64,000 bases of DNA from Brenneria goodwinii (GTDB lineage: Bacteria; Pseudomonadota; Gammaproteobacteria; Enterobacterales; Enterobacteriaceae), in contig NZ_CP014137.1 in the NCBI RefSeq assembly GCF_002291445.1, positions 1,798,001-1,862,000 on the forward strand, read 5' to 3'. Numbering within the stretch: the first letter of the stretch is position 1; each line of letters opens with the position of its first letter. Positions 27,080-37,387 of this stretch are shown here, piece by piece. Below the pieces are notes generated by a model that worked only from the letters and a program-made list of their open reading frames with translations, was not told the origin of the DNA and did not search any database. Position numbers and translations under genes: made by a program.

Positions 27080-29767
27080 ATGGCCGTAACGAATCTTGCT
27101 GAACTTAACGCACTGGTCGAAAGAGTAAAAAAGGCACAGAGTGAATTTGCCAATTATACTCAAGAGCAAGTCGACAGAATCTTCCGGGCTGCCGCACTCG
27201 CAGCTTCAGATGCGCGGATCCCATTAGCTAAAATGGCCGTAGCCGAGTCCGGAATGGGGATTGTGGAAGATAAAGTGATTAAAAACCACTTTGCTTCCGA
27301 ATACATTTACAATGCCTATCGGGATGAAAAAACCTGCGGCGTTCTCTCCACCGACGATACGTTCGGTACCATTACCATCGCTGAGCCTATCGGCTTAATC
27401 TGCGGTATTGTTCCAACCACCAACCCGACGTCAACCGCGATTTTCAAAGCGTTAATCAGCCTGAAAACGCGTAACGGTATTATCTTTTCTCCACACCCGC
27501 GTGCAAAAAATGCGACCAATAAAGCTGCTGATATCGTTCTGCAGGCCGCCATTGCCGCCGGTGCGCCAAAAGATATTATCGGCTGGATTGACCAACCTTC
27601 CGTTGAACTGTCTAACCAGTTAATGCATCACCCGGATATCAACCTGATCCTGGCCACAGGCGGCCCGGGCATGGTGAAAGCCGCATACAGCTCCGGTAAA
27701 CCGGCAATTGGCGTGGGTGCGGGTAATACCCCGGTGGTTATTGATGAAACGGCCGACATCAAACGCGCGGTGGCGTCAATCCTGATGTCCAAAACGTTTG
27801 ATAACGGCGTTATTTGTGCGTCCGAGCAGTCTATTGTCGTTGTGGATAGCGTCTATAACGCGGTTCGCGAACGTTTGGCTTCCCATGGCGCATACCTGCT
27901 TAAGGGCAAAGAACTTCACGCCGTTCAGGGCATTCTGCTGAAAAATGGCGCGCTCAATGCGGCAATCGTGGGTCAGCCTGCGGCGAAAATCGCCGAGTTA
28001 GCCGGTCTCAGCGTTCCTGCCAATACCAAAGTGCTGATTGGCGAAGTTACCGATATCGACGAATCCGAACCGTTCGCTCATGAAAAACTGTCGCCGACGC
28101 TGGCAATGTACCGTGCCGCCGATTTCAACGACGCGGTTATCAAAGCGGAAAAACTGGTGGCGATGGGCGGTATCGGCCACACGTCTTGCCTGTATACCGA
28201 TCAGGATAATCAGCCGGAACGTGTAGCCCACTTCGGCGACATGATGAAGACTTCCCGTATTCTGATTAACACGCCTGCTTCACAGGGTGGCATCGGCGAC
28301 CTGTATAACTTTAAACTCGCCCCATCACTGACGCTGGGCTGCGGTTCCTGGGGTGGCAACTCCATCTCGGAAAACGTCGGTCCTAAGCACCTAATCAACA
28401 GGAAAACGGTAGCTAAGCGAGCAGAAAATATGTTGTGGCATAAACTTCCCAAATCAATCTATTTCCGTCGCGGCGCATTACCGGTCGCACTTGCTGAGGT
28501 TGCATCCGACGGAGCAAAACGCGCATTTATCGTTACTGACCGCTTCTTGTTCAATAACGGTTATGTCGATCAGGTCACAGACGTACTGAAACAACACGGA
28601 CTGGAAACCGAAGTCTTCTTCGAAGTTGAAGCGGATCCAACCCTGAGCATCGTACGTAAAGGCGCAGAACAGATGAACTCCTTCAAACCGGATGTCATCA
28701 TCGCGCTGGGCGGCGGTTCCCCGATGGATGCCGCGAAGATCATGTGGGTCATGTACGAACACCCGGAAACCCACTTTGAAGAATTGGCGTTACGTTTCAT
28801 GGATATCCGTAAACGTATCTACAAGTTCCCGAAAATGGGCGTGAAAGCGAAAATGATCGCCATTACGACAACATCCGGCACCGGCTCTGAAGTTACGCCG
28901 TTTGCCGTAGTAACCGATGATGCAACCGGCCAGAAATATCCGTTAGCCGACTACGCATTAACCCCGGACATGGCGATTGTTGATGCGAATCTGGTGATGA
29001 ATATGCCGAAATCGCTGTGTGCGTTTGGTGGTTTGGATGCGGTGACTCACGCACTGGAAGCCTACGTCTCGGTACTGGCAAATGAATATTCAGACGGACA
29101 GGCTCTGCAGGCGGTGAAACTGCTGAAAGAAAACCTGCCGGCCAGCTACCACGAAGGAGCGAAAAATCCGGTGGCCCGTGAACGTGTCCACAACGCCGCT
29201 ACCATTGCAGGTATCGCGTTTGCCAACGCCTTCTTAGGGGTTTGTCACTCCATGGCGCATAAACTGGGCTCCGAGTTCCACATTCCTCACGGCCTGGCTA
29301 ATGCCATGTTGATTTCAAACGTTATCCGTTATAACGCTAACGATAACCCGACCAAGCAAACGACATTCAGCCAATACGATCGTCCGCAGGCTCGCCGTCG
29401 TTATGCCGAAGTAGCGGATCATCTGGGGCTGACTGCGCCAAGCGATCGTACCGCGCAGAAAATTGAAAAATTGCTGAACTGGTTGGAAGAAATCAAAGCG
29501 GATTTGGGTATCCCTACGTCTATCCGTGAGGCTGGCGTACAGGAAGCTGATTTCCTGGCAAAAGTGGATAAGCTGTCTGAAGACGCATTTGACGACCAGT
29601 GCACCGGCGCCAACCCGCGTTATCCGCTGATTTCAGAGCTGAAACAAATCCTGCTGGATACTTACTACGGACGTAAGTACTCTGAACATCACGCGAAAGA
29701 AGCGACTGCCGAAGTTGCTGCGCCAGCCGCGAAAGCCGCCAAGCAGCCAAAGAAAGTCACTAACTAA
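27080..29767 (+). CDS. adhE: Bifunctional acetaldehyde-CoA / alcohol dehydrogenase
   Basis: The 895-residue fusion reduces acetyl-CoA to acetaldehyde and then ethanol, the main NAD+-regenerating step of mixed-acid fermentation. The N-terminal aldehyde dehydrogenase half has the nucleophile Cys246 in GVICASEQS. The C-terminal iron-dependent alcohol dehydrogenase half (from about 450) has ALGGGSPMDAAK, TTSGTGSEVTPFAV and the iron-binding histidines in AFANAFLGVCHSMAHKLG and IPHGLANA. The protein assembles into helical spirosomes in E. coli. The start follows AGGAGAG at good spacing. Codon use is typical of a highly expressed gene. Confidence 0.98.
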   Translation: MAVTNLAELNALVERVKKAQSEFANYTQEQVDRIFRAAALAASDARIPLAKMAVAESGMGIVEDKVIKNHFASEYIYNAYRDEKTCGVLSTDDTFGTITIAEPIGLICGIVPTTNPTSTAIFKALISLKTRNGIIFSPHPRAKNATNKAADIVLQAAIAAGAPKDIIGWIDQPSVELSNQLMHHPDINLILATGGPGMVKAAYSSGKPAIGVGAGNTPVVIDETADIKRAVASILMSKTFDNGVICASEQSIVVVDSVYNAVRERLASHGAYLLKGKELHAVQGILLKNGALNAAIVGQPAAKIAELAGLSVPANTKVLIGEVTDIDESEPFAHEKLSPTLAMYRAADFNDAVIKAEKLVAMGGIGHTSCLYTDQDNQPERVAHFGDMMKTSRILINTPASQGGIGDLYNFKLAPSLTLGCGSWGGNSISENVGPKHLINRKTVAKRAENMLWHKLPKSIYFRRGALPVALAEVASDGAKRAFIVTDRFLFNNGYVDQVTDVLKQHGLETEVFFEVEADPTLSIVRKGAEQMNSFKPDVIIALGGGSPMDAAKIMWVMYEHPETHFEELALRFMDIRKRIYKFPKMGVKAKMIAITTTSGTGSEVTPFAVVTDDATGQKYPLADYALTPDMAIVDANLVMNMPKSLCAFGGLDAVTHALEAYVSVLANEYSDGQALQAVKLLKENLPASYHEGAKNPVARERVHNAATIAGIAFANAFLGVCHSMAHKLGSEFHIPHGLANAMLISNVIRYNANDNPTKQTTFSQYDRPQARRRYAEVADHLGLTAPSDRTAQKIEKLLNWLEEIKADLGIPTSIREAGVQEADFLAKVDKLSEDAFDDQCTGANPRYPLISELKQILLDTYYGRKYSEHHAKEATAEVAAPAAKAAKQPKKVTN

Positions 29768-29781
29768 TGCAGCTGTGAGAT

Positions 29782-29803
29782 AACAGCCTCTTCTGAGGCT
29801 GTT
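29782..29803 (+). terminator. First hairpin after adhE
   Basis: AACAGCCTC (29782-29790) pairs with GAGGCTGTT (29795-29803) across a TTCT loop and is followed by TATT. It lies 15 bases after the adhE stop. Confidence 0.75.
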
Positions 29804-29824
29804 TATTCCAGAGAAGCATCTCAT

Positions 29825-29857
29825 ATACCCCGTCAGTTAACTGCCGGGGTATTTTTT
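29825..29857 (+). terminator. Second terminator after adhE
   Basis: ATACCCCG (29825-29832) pairs with CGGGGTAT (29845-29852), with an inner CAGTTAACTG palindrome, followed by a six-base T-run. A strong intrinsic terminator in tandem with the hairpin just upstream. Confidence 0.88.
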
Positions 29858-30570
29858 CATCCTGATTAACGCTAATGACGATATGCCTAACATCAGGAGC
29901 TCGCCTCTTGCGTAATACGGACAAGAAACCCGCCTATTGCTCCGGTGTCGTACGCTTCACCGCTAACGCCACACGTTCAGGTTCCAGGCAGATGCGCCTC
30001 TAACAGCCTTCCTAAGCGCCTTAAATACCATAGCGCCCACGTTGCTCGTTTACTTGAGCACTCCCCGGTTCGATCCCTACCGCTTGGATTATTTAGAATA
30101 CCCAGGCGCGGGGGCAAATACGCGCATTTGTTCCGCATAGTATGTCAATACATCCCACAGGCTGTGCGTGTCATCCAGCCGCGCTGAAACCCTATTGGCC
30201 ATTCCCGCACAGCCATCGTCCGGATACATCGGATACTCACAGGAAACGGATTAATTTCTGGCGCTTCAGCGCCCGTTTACAGCGGTAAATTTCGTTAAGA
30301 CAGTTACCCACAACCGTGGGTGACAACACGCGTCAGAAGGCTTGTTTTGTGAATTCTTTGCGCCCTTTTATCTTGATGCTCTCTACCTCGCCTAGACGCA
30401 GGGAAAGCCATTTGCCTGTCGACTCCCGCGTATTGCCGTCTTACCGGGCAGCGTGTTCTACGGGAGCGGCGCAAATCAACATCACAAGTGGAATAATCAT
30501 AATGATATAAATTAGTTAGAAACACCGTTATCAGCGTTAACGATAAGCCGTCAGCGTTATTACCACCCTG
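29858..30570. other. Gene-free region between adhE and tdk
   Basis: About 710 bases. The short open frames on both strands show no recognisable family, starts or ribosome sites. Visible structure includes a hairpin ACCCAC-AACC-GTGGGT (30306-30321), an inverted repeat GGCGCT-TCA-GCGCC near 30260, and near 30065-30110 a sequence resembling, in inverse orientation, the end of the interspersed repeat found before purU. It looks like decayed repeat DNA rather than a gene. Confidence 0.45.
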
Positions 30571-31167
30571 TTATTCAACTTCATGGCTGATTAATCCTAA
30601 TGCCATTTTATAATGTTTCCTGCAAACGGAGACATAGTTTTCATTACCGCCGATAACCACCTGCTCTCCTTCATGCAAAGGATTTCCCTGTGAGTCCAAT
30701 CGTAATACACGGTTCGCTTTACGGCCGCAATAACACACGGTTTTAAGCTCAATCAACTTATCCGCCCAGGCTAATAAATAGTGACTCCCCGAAAACAATT
30801 CGCCGCGAAAATCCGTTCTTAAGCCGTAACACAACACGGGGATATCTAATTGATCTACCACGTCAGAAAGTTCGCTGACTTGTTCACGGGTTAAGAATTG
30901 GCACTCATCAATTAATACGCAGTGAATAGGCTGACTGCGATGTTCTTTAGTTAGCAAACTAAATAAAGATGTCTGCGGATTAAACAATAGCGCTGGCGCG
31001 GAAAGGCCGATACGTGAACTGACTACCCCGGAACCATACCGGCTATCTATTTCTGCGGTGAAAATCACTGTTCTCATACCACGTTCTTGATAGTTATATG
31101 ATGACTGCAATAGCGCGGTAGATTTCCCTGCATTCATTGCTGAATAATAAAAATAAAGTTGAGCCAT
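30571..31167 (-). CDS. tdk: Thymidine kinase
   Basis: A type II thymidine kinase that phosphorylates thymidine in the salvage pathway. The P-loop is SAMNAGKST, the Walker B/DECQF element is VLIDECQFL, and a zinc lasso is formed by Cys in VCYCGRKAN and VCRKH. The 198-residue length is normal. It diverges from hns as in E. coli. Confidence 0.97.
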   Translation of the reverse strand: MAQLYFYYSAMNAGKSTALLQSSYNYQERGMRTVIFTAEIDSRYGSGVVSSRIGLSAPALLFNPQTSLFSLLTKEHRSQPIHCVLIDECQFLTREQVSELSDVVDQLDIPVLCYGLRTDFRGELFSGSHYLLAWADKLIELKTVCYCGRKANRVLRLDSQGNPLHEGEQVVIGGNENYVSVCRKHYKMALGLISHEVE

Positions 31168-31555
31168 ACTCCGATGCTCCCAAAGATAGGCTATATCTTG
31201 TCTGTATAGGGTTAATTTTTATTGTAACAACTCTCCGACAAGTCATGCAATGGGCTATTACTTGTGCAAACTCACTAAGTTTCATCTATTGATGCCGCAA
31301 TAAAGATATAATCATTCCTTATAACGATGGTCGTACCACAATATCTTATCAAGCGCATCGATGCTGGAGAAATGATGGGTTAAATGTATTTCATATTGAG
31401 GGGCCGGTATTTATATTCACGTAACATAGGTTGTGATATCCGTTTTAAAAACGACAATTTTTAACAAACTTACAAATTTGACTATTGCAGAAAAGAAAAT
31501 ACCACTCTATTATCTCACTACACGCCACCAATAATATAAATTTGAGATTATCACA
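31168..31555. promoter_or_regulatory. Divergent tdk-hns regulatory region with a candidate hns promoter
   Basis: An AT-rich 388-base gap holding no gene. A plausible hns promoter has -35 TTGCAG (31485-31490), a 17-base spacer and -10 TATTAT (31508-31513), 42 bases before the hns ATG. H-NS is known to repress its own promoter, and the curved A/T tracts around 31440-31480 fit that. Confidence 0.5.
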
Positions 31556-31963
31556 ATGAGCGAAGCACTAAAGATTCTAAACAACATCCGTACTCTGCGT
31601 GCCCAGGCAAGGGAATGTAGTCTGGATACTTTGGAAGAAATGCTGGAAAAACTGGAAGTCGTGGTAAATGAACGCCGCGAAGAAGAAAGCCAGGTTCAGG
31701 CAGAAGTTGAAGAACGCGCACGTAAATTACAGCAATATCGCGATATGCTGATTGCCGACGGCATTGATCCTAATGAACTATTACAATCTTTAGGTTCCGT
31801 CAAAACTGCTGGTAAAAGCAAACGTGCCGCCCGCCCTGCCAAATATCAATATACCGACGAAAACGGCGACGTTAAAACCTGGACAGGCCAGGGCCGCACG
31901 CCTGCCGTAATCAAAAAAGCAATCGAAGAACAGGGTAAATCTTTAGACGATTTCCTGCTCTGA
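31556..31963 (+). CDS. hns: Nucleoid-associated protein H-NS
   Basis: The 135-residue xenogeneic silencer binds AT-rich DNA. The N-terminal oligomerisation domain (1-64, coiled coil) is nearly identical to E. coli. A flexible basic linker is followed by the DNA-binding loop TWTGQGRTP near residues 108-116. The C-terminus ends DDFLL rather than the E. coli DDFLIKQ. It is monocistronic with its own terminator. Confidence 0.98.
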   Translation: MSEALKILNNIRTLRAQARECSLDTLEEMLEKLEVVVNERREEESQVQAEVEERARKLQQYRDMLIADGIDPNELLQSLGSVKTAGKSKRAARPAKYQYTDENGDVKTWTGQGRTPAVIKKAIEEQGKSLDDFLL

Positions 31964-31987
31964 TCTTTTTTTAATAAACAAATGCAA

Positions 31988-32022
31988 AATACCCTTGATT
32001 TTTATCAAGGGTATTATTTTTT
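31988..32022 (+). terminator. hns terminator
   Basis: AATACCCTTGAT (31988-31999) pairs with ATCAAGGGTATT (32004-32015) across a T-loop, followed by ATTTTTTT. A strong intrinsic terminator 25 bases after hns. Confidence 0.92.
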
Positions 32023-32102
32023 TGGGAAAATAATGCGTATGCCGATAAGAATTCGCGCTCTCCGCCTTTTGTAATAAAACAGAGAGCATCTTTTTCTAAA
32101 TA

Positions 32103-33014
32103 TTAATTTTCTTCTGCTTCAATAGTTTCCTGTAGCCATTGGATAAGCTGCGGCCCTAAGTTCTCATGGCGCATGCCATATTCCACAAAGGCCTGCATAT
32201 AGCCAAGTTTGTTGCCGCAGTCATGACTCTCACCTTTCAGGTGATAGGCTTCTACCGTTTCTTTTTCCATTAACATTGCTATAGCATCTGTTAACTGAAT
32301 TTCATTACCTGCACCCGGCGGGGTTTTCTCCAGCAAAGACCAAATTTCAGCTGATAGAACATAACGGCCGACAACGGCTAAATTAGATGGCGCTTCGGAA
32401 GCTTTCGGCTTCTCTACTACCCCAACCATTGGCGCACTATCACCTGGTTTTAATTCCACGCCTTTGCAATCGACAACGCCATAACTGCTGACATTTTCAA
32501 CAGGCTCAACCATAATCTGGCTATGGCCCGTTTCTGAAAAACGATGCAGCATTTCGCTTAAGTTATCTTTCTTCAGATCTGATTTATATTCATCAATAAT
32601 CACATCGGGCAAAATAACGGCCACTGGCTCATCACCCACTAATGGGTGAGCACACAATACGGCGTGTCCCAAACCTTTCGCCAACCCCTGACGAACCTGC
32701 ATAATGGTGACGTGTTTCGGGCAAATAGATTGCACTTCTTTCAGCAGTTGGCGTTTAACACGCTTTTCAAGCATGGCCTCCAACTCAAAGCTGGTATCAA
32801 AATGGTTCTCAATTGAATTTTTAGATGAGTGCGTAACTAAAATTATTTCATTGATTCCCGCAGCAATACACTCATTGACAACATATTGGATTAGAGGTTT
32901 ATCTACCAACGGAAGCATCTCTTTAGGAATGGCTTTTGTCGCTGGCAACATGCGCGTTCCCAATCCCGCCACCGGGATAACCGCTTTTTTGACTTTTTTA
33001 TTCACAATCGACAT
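32103..33014 (-). CDS. galU: UTP-glucose-1-phosphate uridylyltransferase
   Basis: GalU makes UDP-glucose for LPS, capsule, trehalose and osmoregulated glucans. The nucleotidyltransferase motif GLGTRMLPATKAIPKEMLP, VEKPKASEAPS and the catalytic-region LPDVIIDEY are present. The ATG at 33014 (GAGG about 6 bases upstream) gives 303 residues, close to the E. coli 302; an in-frame TTG two codons earlier is less likely. It is convergent with hns and lies downstream of rssB. Confidence 0.97.
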   Translation of the reverse strand: MSIVNKKVKKAVIPVAGLGTRMLPATKAIPKEMLPLVDKPLIQYVVNECIAAGINEIILVTHSSKNSIENHFDTSFELEAMLEKRVKRQLLKEVQSICPKHVTIMQVRQGLAKGLGHAVLCAHPLVGDEPVAVILPDVIIDEYKSDLKKDNLSEMLHRFSETGHSQIMVEPVENVSSYGVVDCKGVELKPGDSAPMVGVVEKPKASEAPSNLAVVGRYVLSAEIWSLLEKTPPGAGNEIQLTDAIAMLMEKETVEAYHLKGESHDCGNKLGYMQAFVEYGMRHENLGPQLIQWLQETIEAEEN

Positions 33015-33215
33015 AAACAACCTCTTATATATCGTTCAAATAATGAACTTAAATTGTCTGGTCTAAAAACCGGATGAGTATACCAGTTTTACCGGGTCGC
33101 ACTTGTCCGACATCATCGTCCAGCAAAAATTAGGATAATGACTAATAGTAGGAAAGAAAAAATAATAACGGAAGGAGAACCAGGTCTGACGAGGACGATA
33201 GCCCCACCTATCGGA

Positions 33216-34232
33216 CTATTCTGTAGAAAGCATCAGCCGTAAACGACCGCCGCCGCCCCATATCTGACATTGCCAGGCGTCGCAAACGTGATTTAACTGA
33301 TTGAGGTAAGCTTCATTAAGCGTCCCCAAGGGTACGCCACTGCTGAGCGCGATTTGACTTTCATTAACGTTTAATGTCGCATTCAAGCCGGCAGATATCA
33401 GTATCAGCCGTTTTAATTCACGATGATAATAACCAACCAACAATGGGAAACGCCCTTCCAGACTAGCCTGACGCAATAGTTGATTTACCTGTTTTAATAA
33501 CAGCGGCAAATGAGGTAAACGATGTTGTTGATTCGCCATATGTTCCTGAAGCACGCCATTGAATAGTGTGCGAAGCAACAGCGCCGCCAGCGTACCGTTA
33601 TTATTTACCGCCTGGGTAACATCAAGACAATAGAAAGCCAGATCATCCTCAGACAGTGCGGCAATATCCAAAACCAGGCCGGGTTGTTTGGCATCAGTCA
33701 GTTGACGATAATTTATTCGGCAACGCGCAAGCGTTTGCTGAACCGGCGGCTGCAATTGCGCTAAAAGTTTTGCGACCGCATCCGGAGATTGATTAAGGGA
33801 ATCCATATCCTGCATTAACTGTTCAATCTCATTCACTGGCGAAGTAAACATATCCGGGTAAAGACAAGACATGACCGCCTCGCGCAAGCGCGCATAATCA
33901 CGGATAGGTTTCAGCAAAACATCCTGAACGCCAAGCCGCAGAACCTTCGCAACATCGGCCATCTGGCTGGTCGCGGAGATCACGAGTATCGGGGTATGGT
34001 TATCTCTTAAGCGCAGGCGTTCAAGGAACTCAATTCCGCCCATCATCGGCATTTTCAGATCGCAGATGATCAATTCCGGATGGTGGCGCTCCAGAATACT
34101 TAACGCTTCCAGACCATGAATCGCTTCTAAAACCGAAGCGCCGAGCGAAGCGAGATAACCGGAAAGTACGGAGCGGAAAACAGCTTCATCCTCAATTATC
34201 AACACATGTTTACCCGCCAATGGTTGTTCCAT
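33216..34232 (-). CDS. rssB: Response regulator RssB, RpoS degradation adaptor
   Basis: RssB delivers the stress sigma factor RpoS to ClpXP. The N-terminal receiver domain has the acidic pocket EDE at 14-16, phosphoacceptor Asp58 in ICDLKMP, and the conserved Lys in VLLKP. The C-terminal half is a PP2C-like effector domain lacking phosphatase residues, with LVLDIAALSEDDLAFYCLD and LLVGYYHRELK. The 338 residues match E. coli (337). It lies downstream of rssA, as in E. coli. Confidence 0.96.
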   Translation of the reverse strand: MEQPLAGKHVLIIEDEAVFRSVLSGYLASLGASVLEAIHGLEALSILERHHPELIICDLKMPMMGGIEFLERLRLRDNHTPILVISATSQMADVAKVLRLGVQDVLLKPIRDYARLREAVMSCLYPDMFTSPVNEIEQLMQDMDSLNQSPDAVAKLLAQLQPPVQQTLARCRINYRQLTDAKQPGLVLDIAALSEDDLAFYCLDVTQAVNNNGTLAALLLRTLFNGVLQEHMANQQHRLPHLPLLLKQVNQLLRQASLEGRFPLLVGYYHRELKRLILISAGLNATLNVNESQIALSSGVPLGTLNEAYLNQLNHVCDAWQCQIWGGGGRLRLMLSTE

Positions 34233-34314
34233 CAGTTACCCCTTTACTTCAAATGCTTAATATCCAGATTACTTTATCGCCATCACTCGCTTGTTGCCGC
34301 TTGCCCGGCAAGTT

Positions 34315-35217
34315 TCAAAGCGCTCTATTTACCAGCGGTAACAATTCATCCCGTTTTTTTTCCACGGCCTGGCGACCGGCTTCAATCGCTTCCTGCGCCC
34401 GATGAAAATCCAGCGTGGCGATTTGTGGGCAAGAAGGCTGTAACAGCACATCCGGCGGATCGCCCGCCATTCTCGTCATCTTTAATCTGTTTTCAAGAAT
34501 ATGAATTGACGTACTCATAATCTCCATCGCCGTTGGCGAGATCGTCGCTGACTGACGGCGTCCACGCGCCAAACGCTTACGAATGATGCGGCGCCAGTCA
34601 TGTGAAGCCGCTTCAGGTTCGGGTATCGTTGGTTTAATCGACAGCAAGTCATGGTGGTTTAGACTGGCATCCTGCTGCAAATCAACCGCGATCACCACAT
34701 CGGCCCCCATGGCACGCGCCAGCGATATCGGTACCGGATTCACCACCGCGCCGTCAACCAGCCAGTAACCATTGAATAAAACGGGAGATAACAAGCCAGG
34801 TATGCTGCAGGAAGCCCGAATCGCTTGATGCAGGTCCCCTTTTGTCAACCAAAGTTCACGCCCGGTACTCAGATTAGTGGCAACCACGCCATATTTAATC
34901 GCACAATCCTCGATTTGTATTGTTTTTAACAGATTCCTTACGTTATTGAATACTCTGTCGCCACGCAACAAACCGCCGCGCTGCCAGGAAAGATCCATCA
35001 GGCGGATGACATCCCAGTAGCCAAACCCGCTGACCCAACGCTCCATGTCAGCCAATCGATGCGTCGCATAGGCTGCGCCTACCAATGCCCCAACGGAGCA
35101 TCCCGCAATAACATCGATCTTAATGCCAAGCTCCGTCAGCGCATTGATCACACCAATGTGGGCCCATCCTTTGGCTGCGCCAGAACTTAATGCCAAACCA
35201 ACTTTTTTCTGTCGCAT
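34315..35217 (-). CDS. rssA: Patatin-like phospholipase RssA
   Basis: A serine lipase-fold protein of 300 residues. The oxyanion hole is GLALSSGAAKGWAH, the nucleophile is Ser41 in GCSVG, and the catalytic Asp is Asp155 in DGAVVNP. It is encoded just upstream of rssB and is probably co-transcribed with it, but its role in RpoS control is unclear. The N-terminus and start are conserved. Confidence 0.95.
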   Translation of the reverse strand: MRQKKVGLALSSGAAKGWAHIGVINALTELGIKIDVIAGCSVGALVGAAYATHRLADMERWVSGFGYWDVIRLMDLSWQRGGLLRGDRVFNNVRNLLKTIQIEDCAIKYGVVATNLSTGRELWLTKGDLHQAIRASCSIPGLLSPVLFNGYWLVDGAVVNPVPISLARAMGADVVIAVDLQQDASLNHHDLLSIKPTIPEPEAASHDWRRIIRKRLARGRRQSATISPTAMEIMSTSIHILENRLKMTRMAGDPPDVLLQPSCPQIATLDFHRAQEAIEAGRQAVEKKRDELLPLVNRAL

Positions 35218-35351
35218 GGTTGACCTCGTGTGCTTTCATTCTAGCGCACATTGCTACATCCAGAGATTATTAGGTAACATATCGGCATCCTGACTAAGGA
35301 TCCCACTATTATTATCATTTTTTTTAATTACTTTTTTTTTCAGGAGAGGCT

Positions 35352-35819
35352 GTGCCGGAAATTTGCCCCTGTAACAGTGGCCTACCATACCGATCATGCT
35401 GTCAGCCGTATCTCAGCAAAAGTGCCGCCGCCGCGTCCCCTGTTACGTTGATGCGATCCCGCTATACGGCCTACGTTAAGCATGATGTGGATTACCTGAT
35501 AGCGACCTGGCATCCCGATCGCCAGCCGGAAAAATGGCGGCACTCGATTCAGGAAAGCTGCCAGGAAACGATCTGGCTCGGGCTTAACATATTAGCTAGC
35601 GCGCCGGGTAAGACGCCGGACGAAGGTTATGTAGAGTTTGCCGCCCGCTATACATCCGCTACGGATAACCAGCAGCATGGATTAATGCGAGAGCGCTCAC
35701 GCTTCCTTCGCCATCACGATCGCTGGTACTATACGGACGGCATTCATCTGCAAACCGGCAGAAATGAGCACTGTCCGTGCGGTTCCGGCAAAAAATACAA
35801 GAAGTGTTGCGGACAGTAA
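35352..35819 (+). CDS. ychJ: UPF0225 protein YchJ with two SEC-C motifs
   Basis: A 155-residue protein with a SEC-C zinc-binding motif at each end: CPCNSGLPYRSCC at the start and CPCGSGKKYKKCC at the end. Between them is an NTF2-like domain with MRSRYTAYVKHDVDYLIATWHP. The function is unknown. Translation starts at a GTG with AGGAG 6 bases upstream. Confidence 0.93.
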   Translation: MPEICPCNSGLPYRSCCQPYLSKSAAAASPVTLMRSRYTAYVKHDVDYLIATWHPDRQPEKWRHSIQESCQETIWLGLNILASAPGKTPDEGYVEFAARYTSATDNQQHGLMRERSRFLRHHDRWYYTDGIHLQTGRNEHCPCGSGKKYKKCCGQ

Positions 35820-35872
35820 AACAGACATTAATGCGGTGAATTCCGGCACTGCTCAACGTAAACCCAGGTACG

Positions 35873-35997
35873 CTATACCCAATAGATTTCGAGTTGCAGA
35901 AAAGCGGCAAACGAACGAATCCCGATGCTCTTACTTAGAGTATTTGGGTAAGCGAGTGTAGCCAACGCATTTTGTACGCTTGGAAGAAGACGGATAG
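35873..35997. repeat. Interspersed palindrome-type repeat of about 125 bases
   Basis: Noncoding DNA between ychJ and purU that starts CTATACCCAATAGATTTCGA and ends GAAGAAGACGGATAG. The ends are imperfectly complementary (CTATaCC against the reverse complement CTATcCG). From memory, sequences of this kind (TATACCC-AAT-TTCGAGTTGCAG ... AACTTGAAGTATGACGGGTATA) are scattered between genes in Pectobacterium, Serratia and Yersinia relatives. A fragment of the other end (AACTTGAAGTATGACGAGAATA) occurs in this window at 63511-63532. The family name is not assigned here. Confidence 0.6.
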
Positions 35998-36026
35998 ATT
36001 AAGTTTTGGACAGGATCCACACACCC

Positions 36027-36875
<849 letters not shown>

Positions 36876-36971
36876 TTTACCGATCGGGCATCGTTTTACG
36901 CGTTAAATGTACAAGGATGCACCATCTGGAATAAAAAATCGGCAAACACGTTGGTTTTTGATATATCAGGC

Positions 36972-37007
36972 TTTACAGTGGCGCGTCATTTGATATGATG
37001 CGCCCCG
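36972..37007 (+). promoter_or_regulatory. tRNA-Tyr promoter
   Basis: -35 TTTACA (36972-36977), 16-base spacer, -10 TATGAT (36994-36999) and a GC-rich discriminator GCGCCCCGC. This is almost the same sequence as the E. coli tyrT promoter, a classic stringently controlled, Fis-activated promoter. Confidence 0.88.
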
Positions 37008-37040
37008 CTTGAAGCAAAAGCATCTTGCAGCAAGGCCAGT

Positions 37041-37107
<67 letters not shown>

Positions 37108-37125
<18 letters not shown>

Positions 37126-37384
37126 CTTCAAAATACTTCCCTGAATCAAATCCCAACACCGCGCTTTCAGATTCCCATCAGGGGAAGGTGAGAACCTTCG
37201 ACCAAGGTTCGACAAAACCGAAGGTTTTGAACAACGCGTTAGCGTTGGCCCGCAGGGCGAGACGCGTAGCGGCGAGTTATCCTTCCCCCACCACCACTTC
37301 AAAATATTTCCCTGAATCAAATTCCAACACCGCGCTTTCAGATTCCCATCAGGGGAAGGTGAGAACCTTCGACCAAGGTTCGAC
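37108..37384 (+). repeat. Tandem repeat derived from the tRNA-Tyr 3' end
   Basis: A unit starting with the last 18 bases of the tRNA gene (ATCCTTCCCCCACCACCA) recurs with a period of 171. Positions 37108-37213 and 37279-37384 match over 106 bases with about two differences; 37214-37278 is unique spacer. The second unit ends 4 bases before the stop codon of the convergent UPF0126 gene. The arrangement parallels the E. coli tyrT operon, whose distal repeats also contain the 3' tRNA segment and give rise to Tpr/rtT transcripts. Confidence 0.9.
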
Positions 37385-37387
37385 GGG

